Shown here one piece after another: positions 1 to 8,396 of a DNA stretch of 64,000 bases. Made by a program: the position numbers and the translations under genes. Position 1 is the stretch's first letter. Every line of letters starts with the position of its first letter. The notes under the pieces were generated by a model. That model did not search any database, was not told where the DNA came from, and was given only the letters and a program-made list of their open reading frames with translations. Where the stretch lies: the NCBI RefSeq assembly GCF_015493435.1, contig NZ_WGDD01000054.1, forward strand, positions 97,932-161,931. Reading direction: 5' to 3'. Source of the DNA: Sulfurovum sp. (lineage in GTDB: Bacteria > Campylobacterota > Campylobacteria > Campylobacterales > Sulfurovaceae).

Positions 1-847
1 CAGGCTCACGGCAGAACTTCAAAAATGTTCTTATGACAGAAAACTGCTGATTGCAGTCGACCAGGAGGGAGGAAAGGTACAGCGCCTTAAAAGCCGTTAC
101 GGATTTTACGGTCATTTTCCCAAAGCTTCTGAGGTGAAGTATCTGCATCAGAAGCAGATCAAAAAAACCTATGTAAAGATGGCAAAAGAACTGAAAAGCG
201 TCGGGATCAATTTTGATCTCGCTCCTGTGGTTGACCTGGATATCAACCCGAAAAATCATGTCATTCACGGTTTGGGCCGTTCTTTCGGAAAAAACCCAAA
301 AAAAGTAGCAGCCTATGCCGGTACCTTCATCGATGCAATGCATCAGTATGGTGTATTGACTTCTCTGAAGCATTTTCCGGGACACGGATCTTCGATGGGA
401 GATACCCATAAAGGCTTTGTAGATGTGACACATCTTTGGAAAAGAAGCGAACTTGAGCCTTACAGACTTTTAAACAAAAAGGCAGATACGGTCATGGTTG
501 CACATGTTTTCAATAAAAGACTGGACCCGAAGTATCCTGCAAGCCTCTCGGAAAAAACAGTTGACGGTCTTTTGAGAAAGCAGCTTGGATTTCACGGTGT
601 CGTGATCACAGATGACATGCAGATGGGTGCGATCAGCAAAAAATACAGTTTGAAGCAAAGACTGAAACTGGCGGTCAATGCCGGTGACGATATGCTGATC
701 TTCGGGAACCAGCTTGATCCGAGACATACCGTCAGCTCCGCAATACTGGTTGAAACGGTGAAATCACTGGTTGAAAACGGTGAGATCAGGGAAAGACGTA
801 TTGACAATGCATATAGGCGCATACAAAAATTGAAAAATAAACTCTAA
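1..847 (+). CDS. Glycoside hydrolase family 3 protein, NagZ-like beta-N-acetylhexosaminidase (5' end missing)
   Basis: The reading frame is open from the first bases of the window (codons start at position 2), so the true start lies upstream and about 280 residues are visible. Three GH3/NagZ signatures are seen in order: AVDQEGGKVQRL near the left edge, the KHFPGHG loop that carries the general acid/base histidine in NagZ, and TDDMQMGAI, which contains the catalytic aspartate of the family. Family knowledge: NagZ enzymes remove N-acetylglucosamine from peptidoglycan fragments during cell-wall recycling. The signal sequence, if any, is outside the window, so I cannot tell cytoplasmic from periplasmic. 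The 3' end overlaps the convergent ruvX gene by 4 bp. Confidence 0.85.
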   Translation, partial: RLTAELQKCSYDRKLLIAVDQEGGKVQRLKSRYGFYGHFPKASEVKYLHQKQIKKTYVKMAKELKSVGINFDLAPVVDLDINPKNHVIHGLGRSFGKNPKKVAAYAGTFIDAMHQYGVLTSLKHFPGHGSSMGDTHKGFVDVTHLWKRSELEPYRLLNKKADTVMVAHVFNKRLDPKYPASLSEKTVDGLLRKQLGFHGVVITDDMQMGAISKKYSLKQRLKLAVNAGDDMLIFGNQLDPRHTVSSAILVETVKSLVENGEIRERRIDNAYRRIQKLKNKL

Positions 848-1236
848 ATACGGTCCAAATAACGTTCGAGAATGATTTTTGCCGCGATAGAATCGATCTT
901 CCCGTCTTTTTTGTGCCTGAACTGTCCCCTGGTCATCTCTTTGGCTTCAAAGCTGCTGCCCTGCTCATCCTGGTAGGATACATCGATGTCATCCAGGGCA
1001 AGCAGAGAGACAAAATGTTTGATCCGCCGTTCCATTTCTTCAGAGCCGGACCCATCTTTGGGAAGGCCGACTACAAGTTTTTCTATCTCCCATGCATGTA
1101 GAACATCCCGGACATCCCTCGCTGCCTGGTTCCGGTTCTTTCGCAAAATGGCATCCTGCGGCAGAACGATCTTCCCGTCCAGGGAAATCGCTACACCGAT
1201 ACGTTTGAGTCCAACATCTATACAGGCAGTTTTCAT
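844..1236 (-). CDS. ruvX: RuvX/YqgF-type Holliday junction resolvase-like nuclease
   Basis: A protein of 130 residues, the usual size of the YqgF/RuvX RNase H-fold family. Seen: an N-terminal strand ending in CIDVGLKRIGVAIS, the VVGLPKDGSG segment, a YQDEQGSS stretch matching the conserved DExxT/S motif, and a late KIDSIAAKIIL motif carrying the last acidic residue. Known family roles are Holliday junction resolution and pre-16S rRNA 5' processing. I start at the ATG at 1236, because family members begin just before the first beta strand. A TTG 18 bases upstream is in frame. Neither has a clear ribosome binding site, and a TATAAT ends only 6 bases before the ATG. It follows the NlpC/P60 gene by 33 bp and may be the last gene of that operon. 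Confidence 0.9.
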   Translation of the reverse strand: MKTACIDVGLKRIGVAISLDGKIVLPQDAILRKNRNQAARDVRDVLHAWEIEKLVVGLPKDGSGSEEMERRIKHFVSLLALDDIDVSYQDEQGSSFEAKEMTRGQFRHKKDGKIDSIAAKIILERYLDRI

Positions 1237-1242
1237 AAGCTG

Positions 1243-1248
1243 ATTATA
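1243..1248 (-). promoter_or_regulatory. Possible -10 box immediately before ruvX
   Basis: The minus strand reads GCTATAATC here, the same GCTATAAT core seen before other genes of this window. With initiation about 7 bases downstream, the transcript would start at or next to the ruvX ATG, giving a leaderless message. It could be chance, since upstream minus-strand genes may read through. Confidence 0.3.
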
Positions 1249-1269
1249 GCGCAATATGGCTATATGCTC

Positions 1270-2163
1270 CTATAGGATCTCTGCTATGAATGCGGTAGGT
1301 TCGATCTCTTTTTTGACCTTTGGCAGTATGTCAAGCGCTGTAGCCTTGTATCTGTACGGTCCGATAAGGAGTTTGGATATCTGTCTGCCGTTCATGGGAA
1401 AATGAATGATTTTGTAACTGTACCCGAGTCTGCGTATCTTGTAAAGCAATGCACTTTTCGGTTTTCCTCTGAATGAGCCGACCTGTACAAAAAAAGCCCC
1501 TTTTTTGCTGCTGTTGTCAATGACAGGCCGACTTGCAGTCCTCTGTTGTACTGCTTTGGCCTGTGTTTTCCTTTTCAGGTCGGCAATAGCTTTGGTCTTC
1601 CATGGGCTGTTGTGCTGTTTGGTCTGTGCAAGAAGGGACTGTTTTGTGCTGGGCAGGTAGCGTCTGCAAATGCGCAGGCGTTTTTTATAGTACGGTGAAG
1701 TGCGCAGGTTGGAGTAGACGACTTCGTTTTTGGTAGTACTGGCATGCGTGAACCATCCGTCACCGAGATACATACCTACATGGGTGATCTTCCCGTTGCG
1801 TCTCTTGGTTGTATCGAAGAAGATCAGGTCGCCGTATTTGAGTTCGGAAGGTTTGATGTATTTCCCGACCTTTGCCTGTTCTCTTGCTGTTCTGGGAAGA
1901 TCGATTCCCATACTGCCGTACATATAGTAGGTGTATCCGGAGCAGTCAAAATTGTTTGGCCCCTCTTCAGCCCATACATAAGGACTGCCTTTGAGCTTTT
2001 TAACCATTTTCTCAAGGCTTTTTTTTGTCGGACTGTATTTTACTTTTGGTTTTTTAATTTCGTAATGCGGATGTTTTGGATGGGGTGAAGGTTTGCATCC
2101 TGAAAGAAAAAGAAGAGAAGAAAGAAGCAGCACCGCACTCAATAGTTGATAAATTCTATGCAT
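1270..2163 (-). CDS. NlpC/P60 peptidoglycan endopeptidase lipoprotein with C-terminal SPOR domain
   Basis: The 297-residue protein has a lipoprotein signal with lipobox FLSGC (lipidated Cys about residue 23). An NlpC/P60 domain spans about residues 45-165, with the catalytic cysteine in NFDCSG (C74) and the catalytic histidine in HVGMYLGDG. A linker leads to a SPOR domain at about 222-297, with the FFVQVGSF and LLIGPY signatures. NlpC/P60 enzymes cut stem peptides, and SPOR domains bind denuded glycan at division sites, so I infer an outer-membrane-anchored septal wall hydrolase. It is a paralogue of the adjacent upstream lipoprotein, which lacks SPOR. Confidence 0.9.
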   Translation of the reverse strand: MHRIYQLLSAVLLLSSLLFLSGCKPSPHPKHPHYEIKKPKVKYSPTKKSLEKMVKKLKGSPYVWAEEGPNNFDCSGYTYYMYGSMGIDLPRTAREQAKVGKYIKPSELKYGDLIFFDTTKRRNGKITHVGMYLGDGWFTHASTTKNEVVYSNLRTSPYYKKRLRICRRYLPSTKQSLLAQTKQHNSPWKTKAIADLKRKTQAKAVQQRTASRPVIDNSSKKGAFFVQVGSFRGKPKSALLYKIRRLGYSYKIIHFPMNGRQISKLLIGPYRYKATALDILPKVKKEIEPTAFIAEIL

Positions 2164-2222
2164 TCGTCTACCCTGAAGTTGAGATATTCAATTATAGTCC
2201 AAAGCGGCTTTGAAAAGAGCCT

Positions 2223-2849
2223 TTACGGTACCGCCTTTCTGGGAATGTTCATACCGGGTTTCCACGGTGTGGTATAGAGTGTACTGGTAACTTTCATTTT
2301 CTTCAGAGGTGCACTGCAGTTCATGTAAAAGGTTCTTTCGTCTTCACTCATATAACGTTTGCATATCTTAATGCGTTTTTTATATCGCGGTTCTTTGTCA
2401 AAACTGCTGATGACTACTTTACGGTGCTTGCTGCTGGCCTGAGCGAACCATCCGTCCCCCAGGTACATACCTACATGGCTGATACGTCTGCTGTGTCTAT
2501 TGGTCGAACCGAAGAAGATCAGGTCGCCGTAGGTCAAATCTTTAAAAGCGACGGTTTTACCCACTTTTGCCTGTTCGCATGCCGTCCGGGGCAATGTAAC
2601 ACCCATGGAACCGTAAATGTTGTAGGTCAGGCCGGAACAGTCAAAAGCATTGGGTCCCTCTTCAGCCCAGATATAGGGTTTTCCGAGATACTGGTTGAGA
2701 AGTTTCTGAATATTCTCTCTGTTGGGTTGACAGACTTTCTCAGGTTTGATAATGGCGTAGTTTGGATAACTGTAGGGTTTGGGAGTACATCCGCTTAAAA
2801 AGAACAGAAGTGTAAACAGAGTGGAAAGTAATGGGAAAGCTGTTTTCAT
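2223..2849 (-). CDS. NlpC/P60 family lipoprotein (paralogue without SPOR domain)
   Basis: A 208-residue lipoprotein with lipobox FLSGC (Cys about 21). The NlpC/P60 domain matches the next gene downstream almost motif for motif: WAEEGPN, FDCSG (catalytic Cys 71), LPRTACEQAKVG and HVGMYLGDGWF. It ends after the catalytic domain with a short basic tail. The shared unusual phrases point to a local tandem duplication followed by gain or loss of SPOR. The gene lies 11 bp after queA on the same strand and is probably cotranscribed with tatB-tatC-queA. The substrate is presumably peptidoglycan stem peptide (inference from family). Confidence 0.88.
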   Translation of the reverse strand: MKTAFPLLSTLFTLLFFLSGCTPKPYSYPNYAIIKPEKVCQPNRENIQKLLNQYLGKPYIWAEEGPNAFDCSGLTYNIYGSMGVTLPRTACEQAKVGKTVAFKDLTYGDLIFFGSTNRHSRRISHVGMYLGDGWFAQASSKHRKVVISSFDKEPRYKKRIKICKRYMSEDERTFYMNCSAPLKKMKVTSTLYTTPWKPGMNIPRKAVP

Positions 2850-2860
2850 TTAAACCCCTT

Positions 2861-3910
2861 TTAGAGTATCAGCATGGCATCTCCGTAAGAAAAGAACCGA
2901 TATTTTTTTGCGATAGCCTCTTTATATAATTGTAGCGTTTTTTCTCTTCCTATAAAAGCACTCACCAGCATAATGAGGGTACTTTTGGGCAGGTGGAAAT
3001 TAGTGAGTAGATGGGTGACTCTTCGGGGCGGATTGTGCGGATTGAGAAAGAGGTCGCACTCTCCCTGTGTTTTTTGGGTCCGGACATAATACTCTATGGT
3101 CCTTGTCACGGTAGTACCTATGGCAAGTATCTCTCTGTCACTGTCAAGTACACGTGCGGCATCCTGTGGGATATCAAAGTACTCGGAATGCATGGGGTGG
3201 TCCAGTATCTTCTCTGCTTCGACAGGTTTGAATGTACCTGCACCCACATGCAGGGTTATTTTGTGTGTTCTGTGCCTTTTTTGCAGGGCGTCAAAAAGTT
3301 CGGGCGTAAAGTGCAGGGATGCCGTAGGTGCTGCAACTGCCCCGGCATTTTCGGCAAAGAGGGTCTGATAGTCCGTTTCGTCTTCTGTGTTGTCTTCTCT
3401 CTGCATATAGGGAGGCAGCGGTATATGGCCTATCTGGTCGAGTATCTGTACCAGCGTTTCAAAGCGGATCTCTTTGTTTTGATGGGTAAACGTGACGATA
3501 CGGGAACCGTCTTGATTCAAGTCGGTAACGGTTGCTGCCAGTTCGTTGTCAAAAAGCAGTATGGTTCCTTTGTTGACTTTTCCCCTGATGAGAACCAGAT
3601 AGCGATGTGCATCGAGAGGTTTGTTGAAAAGCAGTTCCACTTTTCCTCCGCCCTGGCCGTTAGCTGAAAATTTGCGCCCGAAGATGCGTGCTTTAATGAC
3701 ACGGGTGTCATTGAGAAAAACATCACATGTCTCAGGAAGAAATTCCAGAAGATGTTTGAACGTAGTGTGTGTAACACTGTTATCAATTCTGTTGTACACA
3801 AGGAGTTTTGCTTCGTCCCTGGGATGTACAGGTGTCGTCGCGATGAAACCCTCGGGGAGGGTATAGTCGTAGTTTCGGGTCAGAAGTTCAGGCAGGATCG
3901 GTGTAGGCAT
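2861..3910 (-). CDS. queA: S-adenosylmethionine:tRNA ribosyltransferase-isomerase
   Basis: QueA makes epoxyqueuosine in the anticodon of tRNAs for Tyr, His, Asp and Asn by transferring the ribose of S-adenosylmethionine to preQ1-tRNA. The 349-residue length is normal for the family. Seen are the N-terminal YDYTLPEGFIA and P..PRDEAKLLVY motifs, VFLNDTRVIKARIFG, the HVGAGTF segment, and the C-terminal TNFHLPKSTLIMLVSAF block that defines QueA. The ATG follows the tatC stop codon directly with no intervening base, so translation is probably coupled to tatC. Confidence 0.97.
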   Translation of the reverse strand: MPTPILPELLTRNYDYTLPEGFIATTPVHPRDEAKLLVYNRIDNSVTHTTFKHLLEFLPETCDVFLNDTRVIKARIFGRKFSANGQGGGKVELLFNKPLDAHRYLVLIRGKVNKGTILLFDNELAATVTDLNQDGSRIVTFTHQNKEIRFETLVQILDQIGHIPLPPYMQREDNTEDETDYQTLFAENAGAVAAPTASLHFTPELFDALQKRHRTHKITLHVGAGTFKPVEAEKILDHPMHSEYFDIPQDAARVLDSDREILAIGTTVTRTIEYYVRTQKTQGECDLFLNPHNPPRRVTHLLTNFHLPKSTLIMLVSAFIGREKTLQLYKEAIAKKYRFFSYGDAMLIL

Positions 3911-4951
3911 TTATGGTTTGTCTAACTCGTCTGGCAATGCGTTTTGGGTACTTTCGTTTTCATGCGCTTCTGCGTCGTTCTCTTCTTCCTCGTCATCCTT
4001 TTTTTCCGGGTTGACCATACGTACGATGAAAATGGAGAGAACGTACAGAAGAACAAGCGGTGCAGCCATAAGCAGCTGTGTCAAAATATCCGGCGGTGTC
4101 AGAATGGCGGCAAGTACAAAGATGATGACAATGGCATATTTGAAAAAATCGATCAGTGTACGGTCCGTGACAAGTCCGAGCAGTGCAAGGAAGTAGGCAA
4201 ATACAGGCAGTTCGAATGCAATACCGAAACCGAGCATGATCTTGGTAAAGAATCCGACATAATCTTCGATATTGATGAACGGCGTATAGAGGAAAGATCC
4301 AAAAGTAATGAGGAACTGAAAACCGAACGGTGTGACCACATAATAGGCAAAAACAACCCCGATAAAGAACATAAGCGATCCGCCGACAACAAAAGGAATG
4401 ACCATTTTCTTTTCATTGCTGTAGAGCCCCGGAGCCACAAAAAGCCAGAGCTGATACAGGATGAACGGCATGGCACCGAGAAGCCCTGCAAAAAATGAAA
4501 CTTTCAGGGCGACAAAGAAAGCGCCTCCGACCTGGTGTGTGGTGATCTTCCCTTCAAAATTGTGCTGGTTCGGACGGGCAGAATTATGATCGCGTTTTTT
4601 GATCGTGTCATCCAGTATCCGGGCAGCATCGGCTGCATTTTTAAGCAGCGGAGCCAGTTTCGGATCAGCAGCTTTGGCAGCTTCATAAAGGTTTTTCTGA
4701 AGCTTTTCAGCGGCTTTCACGGCAGGTGTCTTGCTTGTGTTCTCCTCCTGCTTCATGGTCCAGGTTGCCTTTTCCTGTGATTCTATGATACGTCCTACTT
4801 GTGTCAGCGCATTGTTGAGGGGTGCGGTGATCCATGTGAGAATGGCATTGTGGAAGGTAAATGCTATGATAAAAGCAACAAAAACGGAAAGAACGGAAAG
4901 TCCAAGCCTTTTCCTCAGTTCAGCGAGGTGGGGACGAAGGTCATCAAACAT
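3911..4951 (-). CDS. tatC: Twin-arginine translocase subunit TatC with enlarged first periplasmic loop
   Basis: TatC is the multi-spanning receptor that recognises twin-arginine signal peptides. Seen: the N-terminal HLAELRKRL motif, a first membrane segment at about 19-36, APL at 43-45, then FILYQLWLFVAPGLY, the FxxGVxFAYYVV helix and the ILTPPD motif. At 346 residues it is about 90 longer than the usual roughly 250. The excess is about 70 charged, Ala/Lys-rich residues in the first periplasmic loop (about 55-140) and an acidic C-terminal tail (about 318-346). It overlaps the tatB stop by one base. A Tat substrate, the 44.4 kb molybdoenzyme, is encoded in the same window. Confidence 0.96.
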   Translation of the reverse strand: MFDDLRPHLAELRKRLGLSVLSVFVAFIIAFTFHNAILTWITAPLNNALTQVGRIIESQEKATWTMKQEENTSKTPAVKAAEKLQKNLYEAAKAADPKLAPLLKNAADAARILDDTIKKRDHNSARPNQHNFEGKITTHQVGGAFFVALKVSFFAGLLGAMPFILYQLWLFVAPGLYSNEKKMVIPFVVGGSLMFFIGVVFAYYVVTPFGFQFLITFGSFLYTPFINIEDYVGFFTKIMLGFGIAFELPVFAYFLALLGLVTDRTLIDFFKYAIVIIFVLAAILTPPDILTQLLMAAPLVLLYVLSIFIVRMVNPEKKDDEEEENDAEAHENESTQNALPDELDKP

Positions 4952-5439
4952 CAGGCTTTGTCCTCATTCTTTTGGATTTTATCTTTGTTGGTTGCAGGTT
5001 TTTCAGGTTTTTGATCATTTTCTCCGGAAGTTTTCTTTTTCTTTTTTGATTTTTTCTTGAAAGTGACAGTATCGCTTTTTTCTTCAACCTGCGGGGCAGG
5101 TCTTTCATCGGCATACGGAGATGCTTTTTCAGGCTGCTGTATCTCATGGGTATCCGTATCATAAATAATGTCCTGCATATCATCAAGTCCGATATTTTTG
5201 AAACTTCTGAGTTCGTCTGTGGCACTGTCCAGCTGCTGCTTGTAATTAAGTGCTTCTTCTTTGAGGTCAGCGATACGAAGCTCTTCATCGAGAGAACTTT
5301 TTGCGTCACCTATGGTCTTTTTGACACTTTTGATGAACTTTGCGATCTGGACCATCGCCTCGGGCAGTTTGTCCGGTCCTAGAAAAAGGATCGCAATAAT
5401 AGCTATGAGAAGTATTTCGGTAAAACCTATGCCAAACAT
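4951..5439 (-). CDS. tatB: Sec-independent translocase subunit TatB
   Basis: A 162-residue protein with one N-terminal membrane helix beginning MFGIGFTEILLIAIIAILFLGP, the classic TatA/B hinge (FLGPDKLPE), an amphipathic helix, and a long charged, lysine-rich tail. Pairing with tatC through a TGATG overlap and the extended amphipathic and coiled region favour TatB over TatA. In the Tat system TatB sits with TatC in the receptor complex. The ATG has an AAAGG ribosome site 6 bases upstream and an extended -10 box further up. It heads an apparent operon tatB-tatC-queA-NlpC/P60 lipoproteins. Confidence 0.93.
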   Translation of the reverse strand: MFGIGFTEILLIAIIAILFLGPDKLPEAMVQIAKFIKSVKKTIGDAKSSLDEELRIADLKEEALNYKQQLDSATDELRSFKNIGLDDMQDIIYDTDTHEIQQPEKASPYADERPAPQVEEKSDTVTFKKKSKKKKKTSGENDQKPEKPATNKDKIQKNEDKA

Positions 5440-5464
5440 CGAATGCCTTTGAATTAATTGCTGT

Positions 5465-5473
5465 ATTTTAGCA
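5465..5473 (-). promoter_or_regulatory. Extended -10 promoter element of the tatB operon
   Basis: The minus strand reads TGCTAAAAT, an extended -10 (TG-N-TAAAAT), ending 25 bases before the tatB ATG. There is no clear -35, which is usual for sigma-70 promoters of this phylum. It lies just after the hemW stop codon. Confidence 0.5.
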
Positions 5474-5475
5474 AA

Positions 5476-6531
5476 TTATTCTAAAATATAGAGTGCAAGG
5501 GCGTCGGCAATAAAAAAGTTCTCATTGTAGAAGTGTGTACTGTTCTGTATCAGTTTCCCTTCCTTCACAAGCAGTTCGGCTCTTGTACGCATTGTGGTGT
5601 TCAGAAGGCCTTTTTCAATGCCGATAGTGCTTCTCAGACCCAAAAAGATCTTTTCGGTAAGCAGATTTTCCGCACTGAGGAATTCTTCACTGATAGTCAG
5701 AGGATCGGCAATATACCTTTCAATATCGGTTTGCGGGTAATAACGGGTATTTTTGAGAAAACCGACGGCACCGGCACCGGCACCGATATAGTCATCGAGT
5801 TCCCAGTACCCTTTGTTGTGCCGACTTTGGTACTGTCCGAAATTGGAGATCTCATAGTGTGTAAAACCTCTTTTTACGATTTCCCCGGCAACGAAAAAGG
5901 CGAGATCGTCATTCTCCTGCCTGACTTCAGGTGTGCTTGAAAACCTGGTGCCCTCCTCTATGGTGAGCTCATAGGCCGAAATATGGTCGATCGGCAGTGC
6001 AAATGCCTGTTCGATATCGCTCTCGAGAAGGGTTTTTGTATCGCCCCGGTAATTGTAAATGAGGTCAAGGGAAAGATGTTCAAAGCCAAGTGATTTGGCC
6101 GTTAGAACAGCTGTTTCTGCCTGTTTGGGGGTATGTGCCCGGTTGAGGGCTTTGAGTTTCCCACTGTTAAAACTCTGTACACCGAAACTGACACGGTTTA
6201 CGCCGAGCTCTTTCATGCCTTTGAGCCATATTTCTGTGGCGGAATTGGGGTTGGCTTCCGTTGTGATCTCTGCATCTTTGCAGAGATAGGGTCTTAGAAG
6301 ATCAAAAACAGGCCTATAGAGTTCGGGTGCCACGGTCGAGGGGGTGCCTCCTCCGATAAACAGGGTTTCTATCTGTCCGTGCTGTACACTGAAACGCTGC
6401 AGTTCAACCACCAGCTGACGGTAGAGTGCCTGCATATAGCTATTGCGTGTGTCGAACTTGTCTACATAGGAGTTGAAGCTGCAGTAGTGACATTTCGAGT
6501 CACAATAGGGGATGTGAATGTAGGCTAACAT
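5476..6531 (-). CDS. hemW: Radical SAM heme chaperone HemW (HemN-like)
   Basis: The chosen ATG at 6531 gives 351 residues and is preceded by AAAAAGG eight bases upstream; an in-frame start 48 bases earlier lacks support. The protein opens with IHIPYC and the radical SAM cluster CxxxCxxC (C10, C14, C17; CDSKCHYCSF). It continues with LFIGGGTPS, EANPNS, GVNRVSFGVQSF and HISAYELTIEEGT, all hallmarks of the HemN/HemW family. True HemN has a further Cys after the motif (CxC), absent here, so HemW is preferred. HemW is known to bind heme and insert it into respiratory proteins; earlier annotations call it coproporphyrinogen III oxidase. It is transcribed away from rppH. Confidence 0.88.
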   Translation of the reverse strand: MLAYIHIPYCDSKCHYCSFNSYVDKFDTRNSYMQALYRQLVVELQRFSVQHGQIETLFIGGGTPSTVAPELYRPVFDLLRPYLCKDAEITTEANPNSATEIWLKGMKELGVNRVSFGVQSFNSGKLKALNRAHTPKQAETAVLTAKSLGFEHLSLDLIYNYRGDTKTLLESDIEQAFALPIDHISAYELTIEEGTRFSSTPEVRQENDDLAFFVAGEIVKRGFTHYEISNFGQYQSRHNKGYWELDDYIGAGAGAVGFLKNTRYYPQTDIERYIADPLTISEEFLSAENLLTEKIFLGLRSTIGIEKGLLNTTMRTRAELLVKEGKLIQNSTHFYNENFFIADALALYILE

Positions 6532-6659
6532 TTTTTTGCCTTTTTCAAATGGATATAACCGTATTTTAGGTAGAATCATATCAGAAATTTAAGAGCAAGT
6601 CTCTAAATGACGCAGTTATTTGACTGTTTTTTAAAAATGATTGAAAATGAGTATTTGGT

Positions 6660-7133
6660 ATGCAAAACAAAAAGAGCTACAGGCCCAATGTTGCAGCTGT
6701 TATACTCTCTTCAAAATATCCGGAAAAGTGTGAATTTTTCATTGCACATCGAAGTGACATACGAAATGCCTGGCAGTTTCCGCAGGGCGGCATTGATGAG
6801 GGAGAAACACCCCAGGATGCACTCTACCGGGAACTGCTTGAGGAAATCGGATGCAACAGTGTTGAGATACTGGGGGAGTTCCCGGAGTGGATCACTTATG
6901 ACTTTCCTAAAACGGCAAGGGGAAAAGTGTATCCTTTTGACGGTCAGACACAGAAATATTTTCTGGTTCGGCTGAAAGAAGATGCGCAGATCGATCTTCA
7001 TGCTTTTGAAATTCCGGAGTTTAAAGAGTATACCTTTGTAAACTATGAAGAACTGTTCAGAAGAGTGACCTATTTTAAGCGTAAAGTGTATCGCAAAGTG
7101 ATCGATCATTTTATGAAAGAAGGTCTGATATAA
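6660..7133 (+). CDS. rppH: RNA pyrophosphohydrolase (Nudix)
   Basis: RppH removes pyrophosphate from the 5' triphosphate of mRNAs and so triggers their decay. The 157-residue protein starts with YRPNVAA, followed by [14 protein letters not shown]. The complete Nudix box (GGIDEGET through RELLEEIG) lies at about residues 43-65. The downstream [11 protein letters not shown] segment and the YFKRKVY tail are typical of RppH. The ribosome site is weak. In Helicobacter pylori a RppH gene also precedes lysC. A small hairpin separates it from lysC here. Confidence 0.94.
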   Translation: MQNKKSYRPNVAAVILSSKYPEKCEFFIAHRSDIRNAWQFPQGGIDEGETPQDALYRELLEEIGCNSVEILGEFPEWITYDFPKTARGKVYPFDGQTQKYFLVRLKEDAQIDLHAFEIPEFKEYTFVNYEELFRRVTYFKRKVYRKVIDHFMKEGLI

Positions 7134-7139
7134 CAGGAA

Positions 7140-7156
7140 GCTGTGGGAAGCACAGC
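7140..7156 (+). terminator. Short hairpin between rppH and lysC
   Basis: GCTGTG-GGAAG-CACAGC forms a perfect 6-bp stem with a 5-base loop, 7 bases after rppH. A run of six T occurs 10 bases further on, so this may be a weak terminator or an mRNA-stabilising hairpin. Confidence 0.4.
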
Positions 7157-7190
7157 CGTAAAATGATTTTTTGACAAGAGGAATAGATTG

Positions 7191-8396
7191 ATGTTGATCG
7201 TACAGAAGTATGGCGGTACAAGTGTAGGCGGACTGGAACGCATCGAAAATGTAGCGAACCGTGTTGCCAGAGCAAGGGAAGCGGGGCATGACCTTGTCAT
7301 CGTCGTTTCCGCGATGAGCGGCGAGACAAATAAACTGCTGGGGTATGCAGAGCACTTCAGCAAAACACCTGCGAAAAAAGAGATGGATATGCTGCTGAGC
7401 TCGGGAGAGAGGATCACGGCAGCGCTTCTCTCCATTGCCCTTCAGGCAAAAGGCTACGAAGCGGTTGCCATGACCGGACGTCAGGCGGGTATCGTTACGG
7501 ATGACCTGCATACTTTTGCGCGGATAGAATCGATTCATCCTGAAGCCATGCAGCATGCTATCAGGGACGGAAAGATCGTTGTTGTGGCCGGTTTTCAGGG
7601 TGTCAACAGGAATGGTTCTGTCACAACACTCGGCCGGGGCGGTTCCGATCTCTCGGCGGTAGCACTTGCCGCAGCGCTCCATGCGGATCAGTGTGAGATC
7701 TATTCGGATGTAGACGGTATCTATACAACCGATCCGCGTATTGAACCCAATGCCAAAAAACTGGATGTGATCTCCTATGACGAAATGCTTGAACTCTCCT
7801 CTCTGGGGGCAAAGGTATTGCAGAGCCGGTCGGTCGAACTGGCAAAAAAACTGAATGTCAAGCTCTATGCCAAGAGCAGTTTCAGTGATGATAAAGGTAC
7901 ATTGATAACGAAGGAGAACGGAAATATGGAAGCAGTTTTAGTCAGCGGAGTCGTGCTTGATAAAAATCAGGCAAGGGTAACACTCCGGGGTGTAGTGGAC
8001 AGACCCGGGATCGCGGCAGAGATATTTTCTGCACTGGCAGAAGCAAATGTCAATGTAGATATGATCATTCAGAATGTGGGAACGGACGGATTGACCAACC
8101 TCGGTTTTACCGTGCCCCAAAGTGAAATAGAAGATGCCGAGAAACTGGTAGAATCTTTTAACGAAGATATTCAGGGGGCTGATTTTGACGAACATGTCTG
8201 CAAGGTATCTGTGGTCGGTGTGGGCATGAAGTCACATTCCGGTGTAGCAGCTACAGCGTTCACTGTTCTGGCAGACAGCAATATCAATATCCAGATGATC
8301 TCTACGTCAGAGATCAAAATTTCCCTGATCATTGATGAAAAGTACGGTGAGCTTGCGATCCGTGCGCTTCATGAAGCGTACGAACTGGATAAATAA
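7191..8396 (+). CDS. lysC: Aspartate kinase
   Basis: Aspartokinase phosphorylates aspartate, the first step toward lysine, diaminopimelate, threonine and methionine. The kinase domain begins VQKYGGTSVGG and contains GFQGVNRNGSVTTLGRGGSD and the YSDVDGIYTTDPR nucleotide-binding region. Two ACT domains fill about residues 260-401 (for example GIAAEIFSALAEANVNVDMI and VAATAFTVLADSNINIQMIS), indicating allosteric control by amino acids. I take the ATG at 7191; a TTG codon lies directly before it in frame, and AGAGGA sits 9 bases upstream of the ATG. The stop overlaps the hobA start (TAATG). dapE of the same pathway is at 38.2 kb. Confidence 0.97.
   Translation: MLIVQKYGGTSVGGLERIENVANRVARAREAGHDLVIVVSAMSGETNKLLGYAEHFSKTPAKKEMDMLLSSGERITAALLSIALQAKGYEAVAMTGRQAGIVTDDLHTFARIESIHPEAMQHAIRDGKIVVVAGFQGVNRNGSVTTLGRGGSDLSAVALAAALHADQCEIYSDVDGIYTTDPRIEPNAKKLDVISYDEMLELSSLGAKVLQSRSVELAKKLNVKLYAKSSFSDDKGTLITKENGNMEAVLVSGVVLDKNQARVTLRGVVDRPGIAAEIFSALAEANVNVDMIIQNVGTDGLTNLGFTVPQSEIEDAEKLVESFNEDIQGADFDEHVCKVSVVGVGMKSHSGVAATAFTVLADSNINIQMISTSEIKISLIIDEKYGELAIRALHEAYELDK

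Noticed and set aside
6711..7682. Minus-strand open frame of 323 codons spanning rppH and lysC
   Set aside because: It crosses two well-supported sense genes and their intergenic hairpin, and has no family resemblance.
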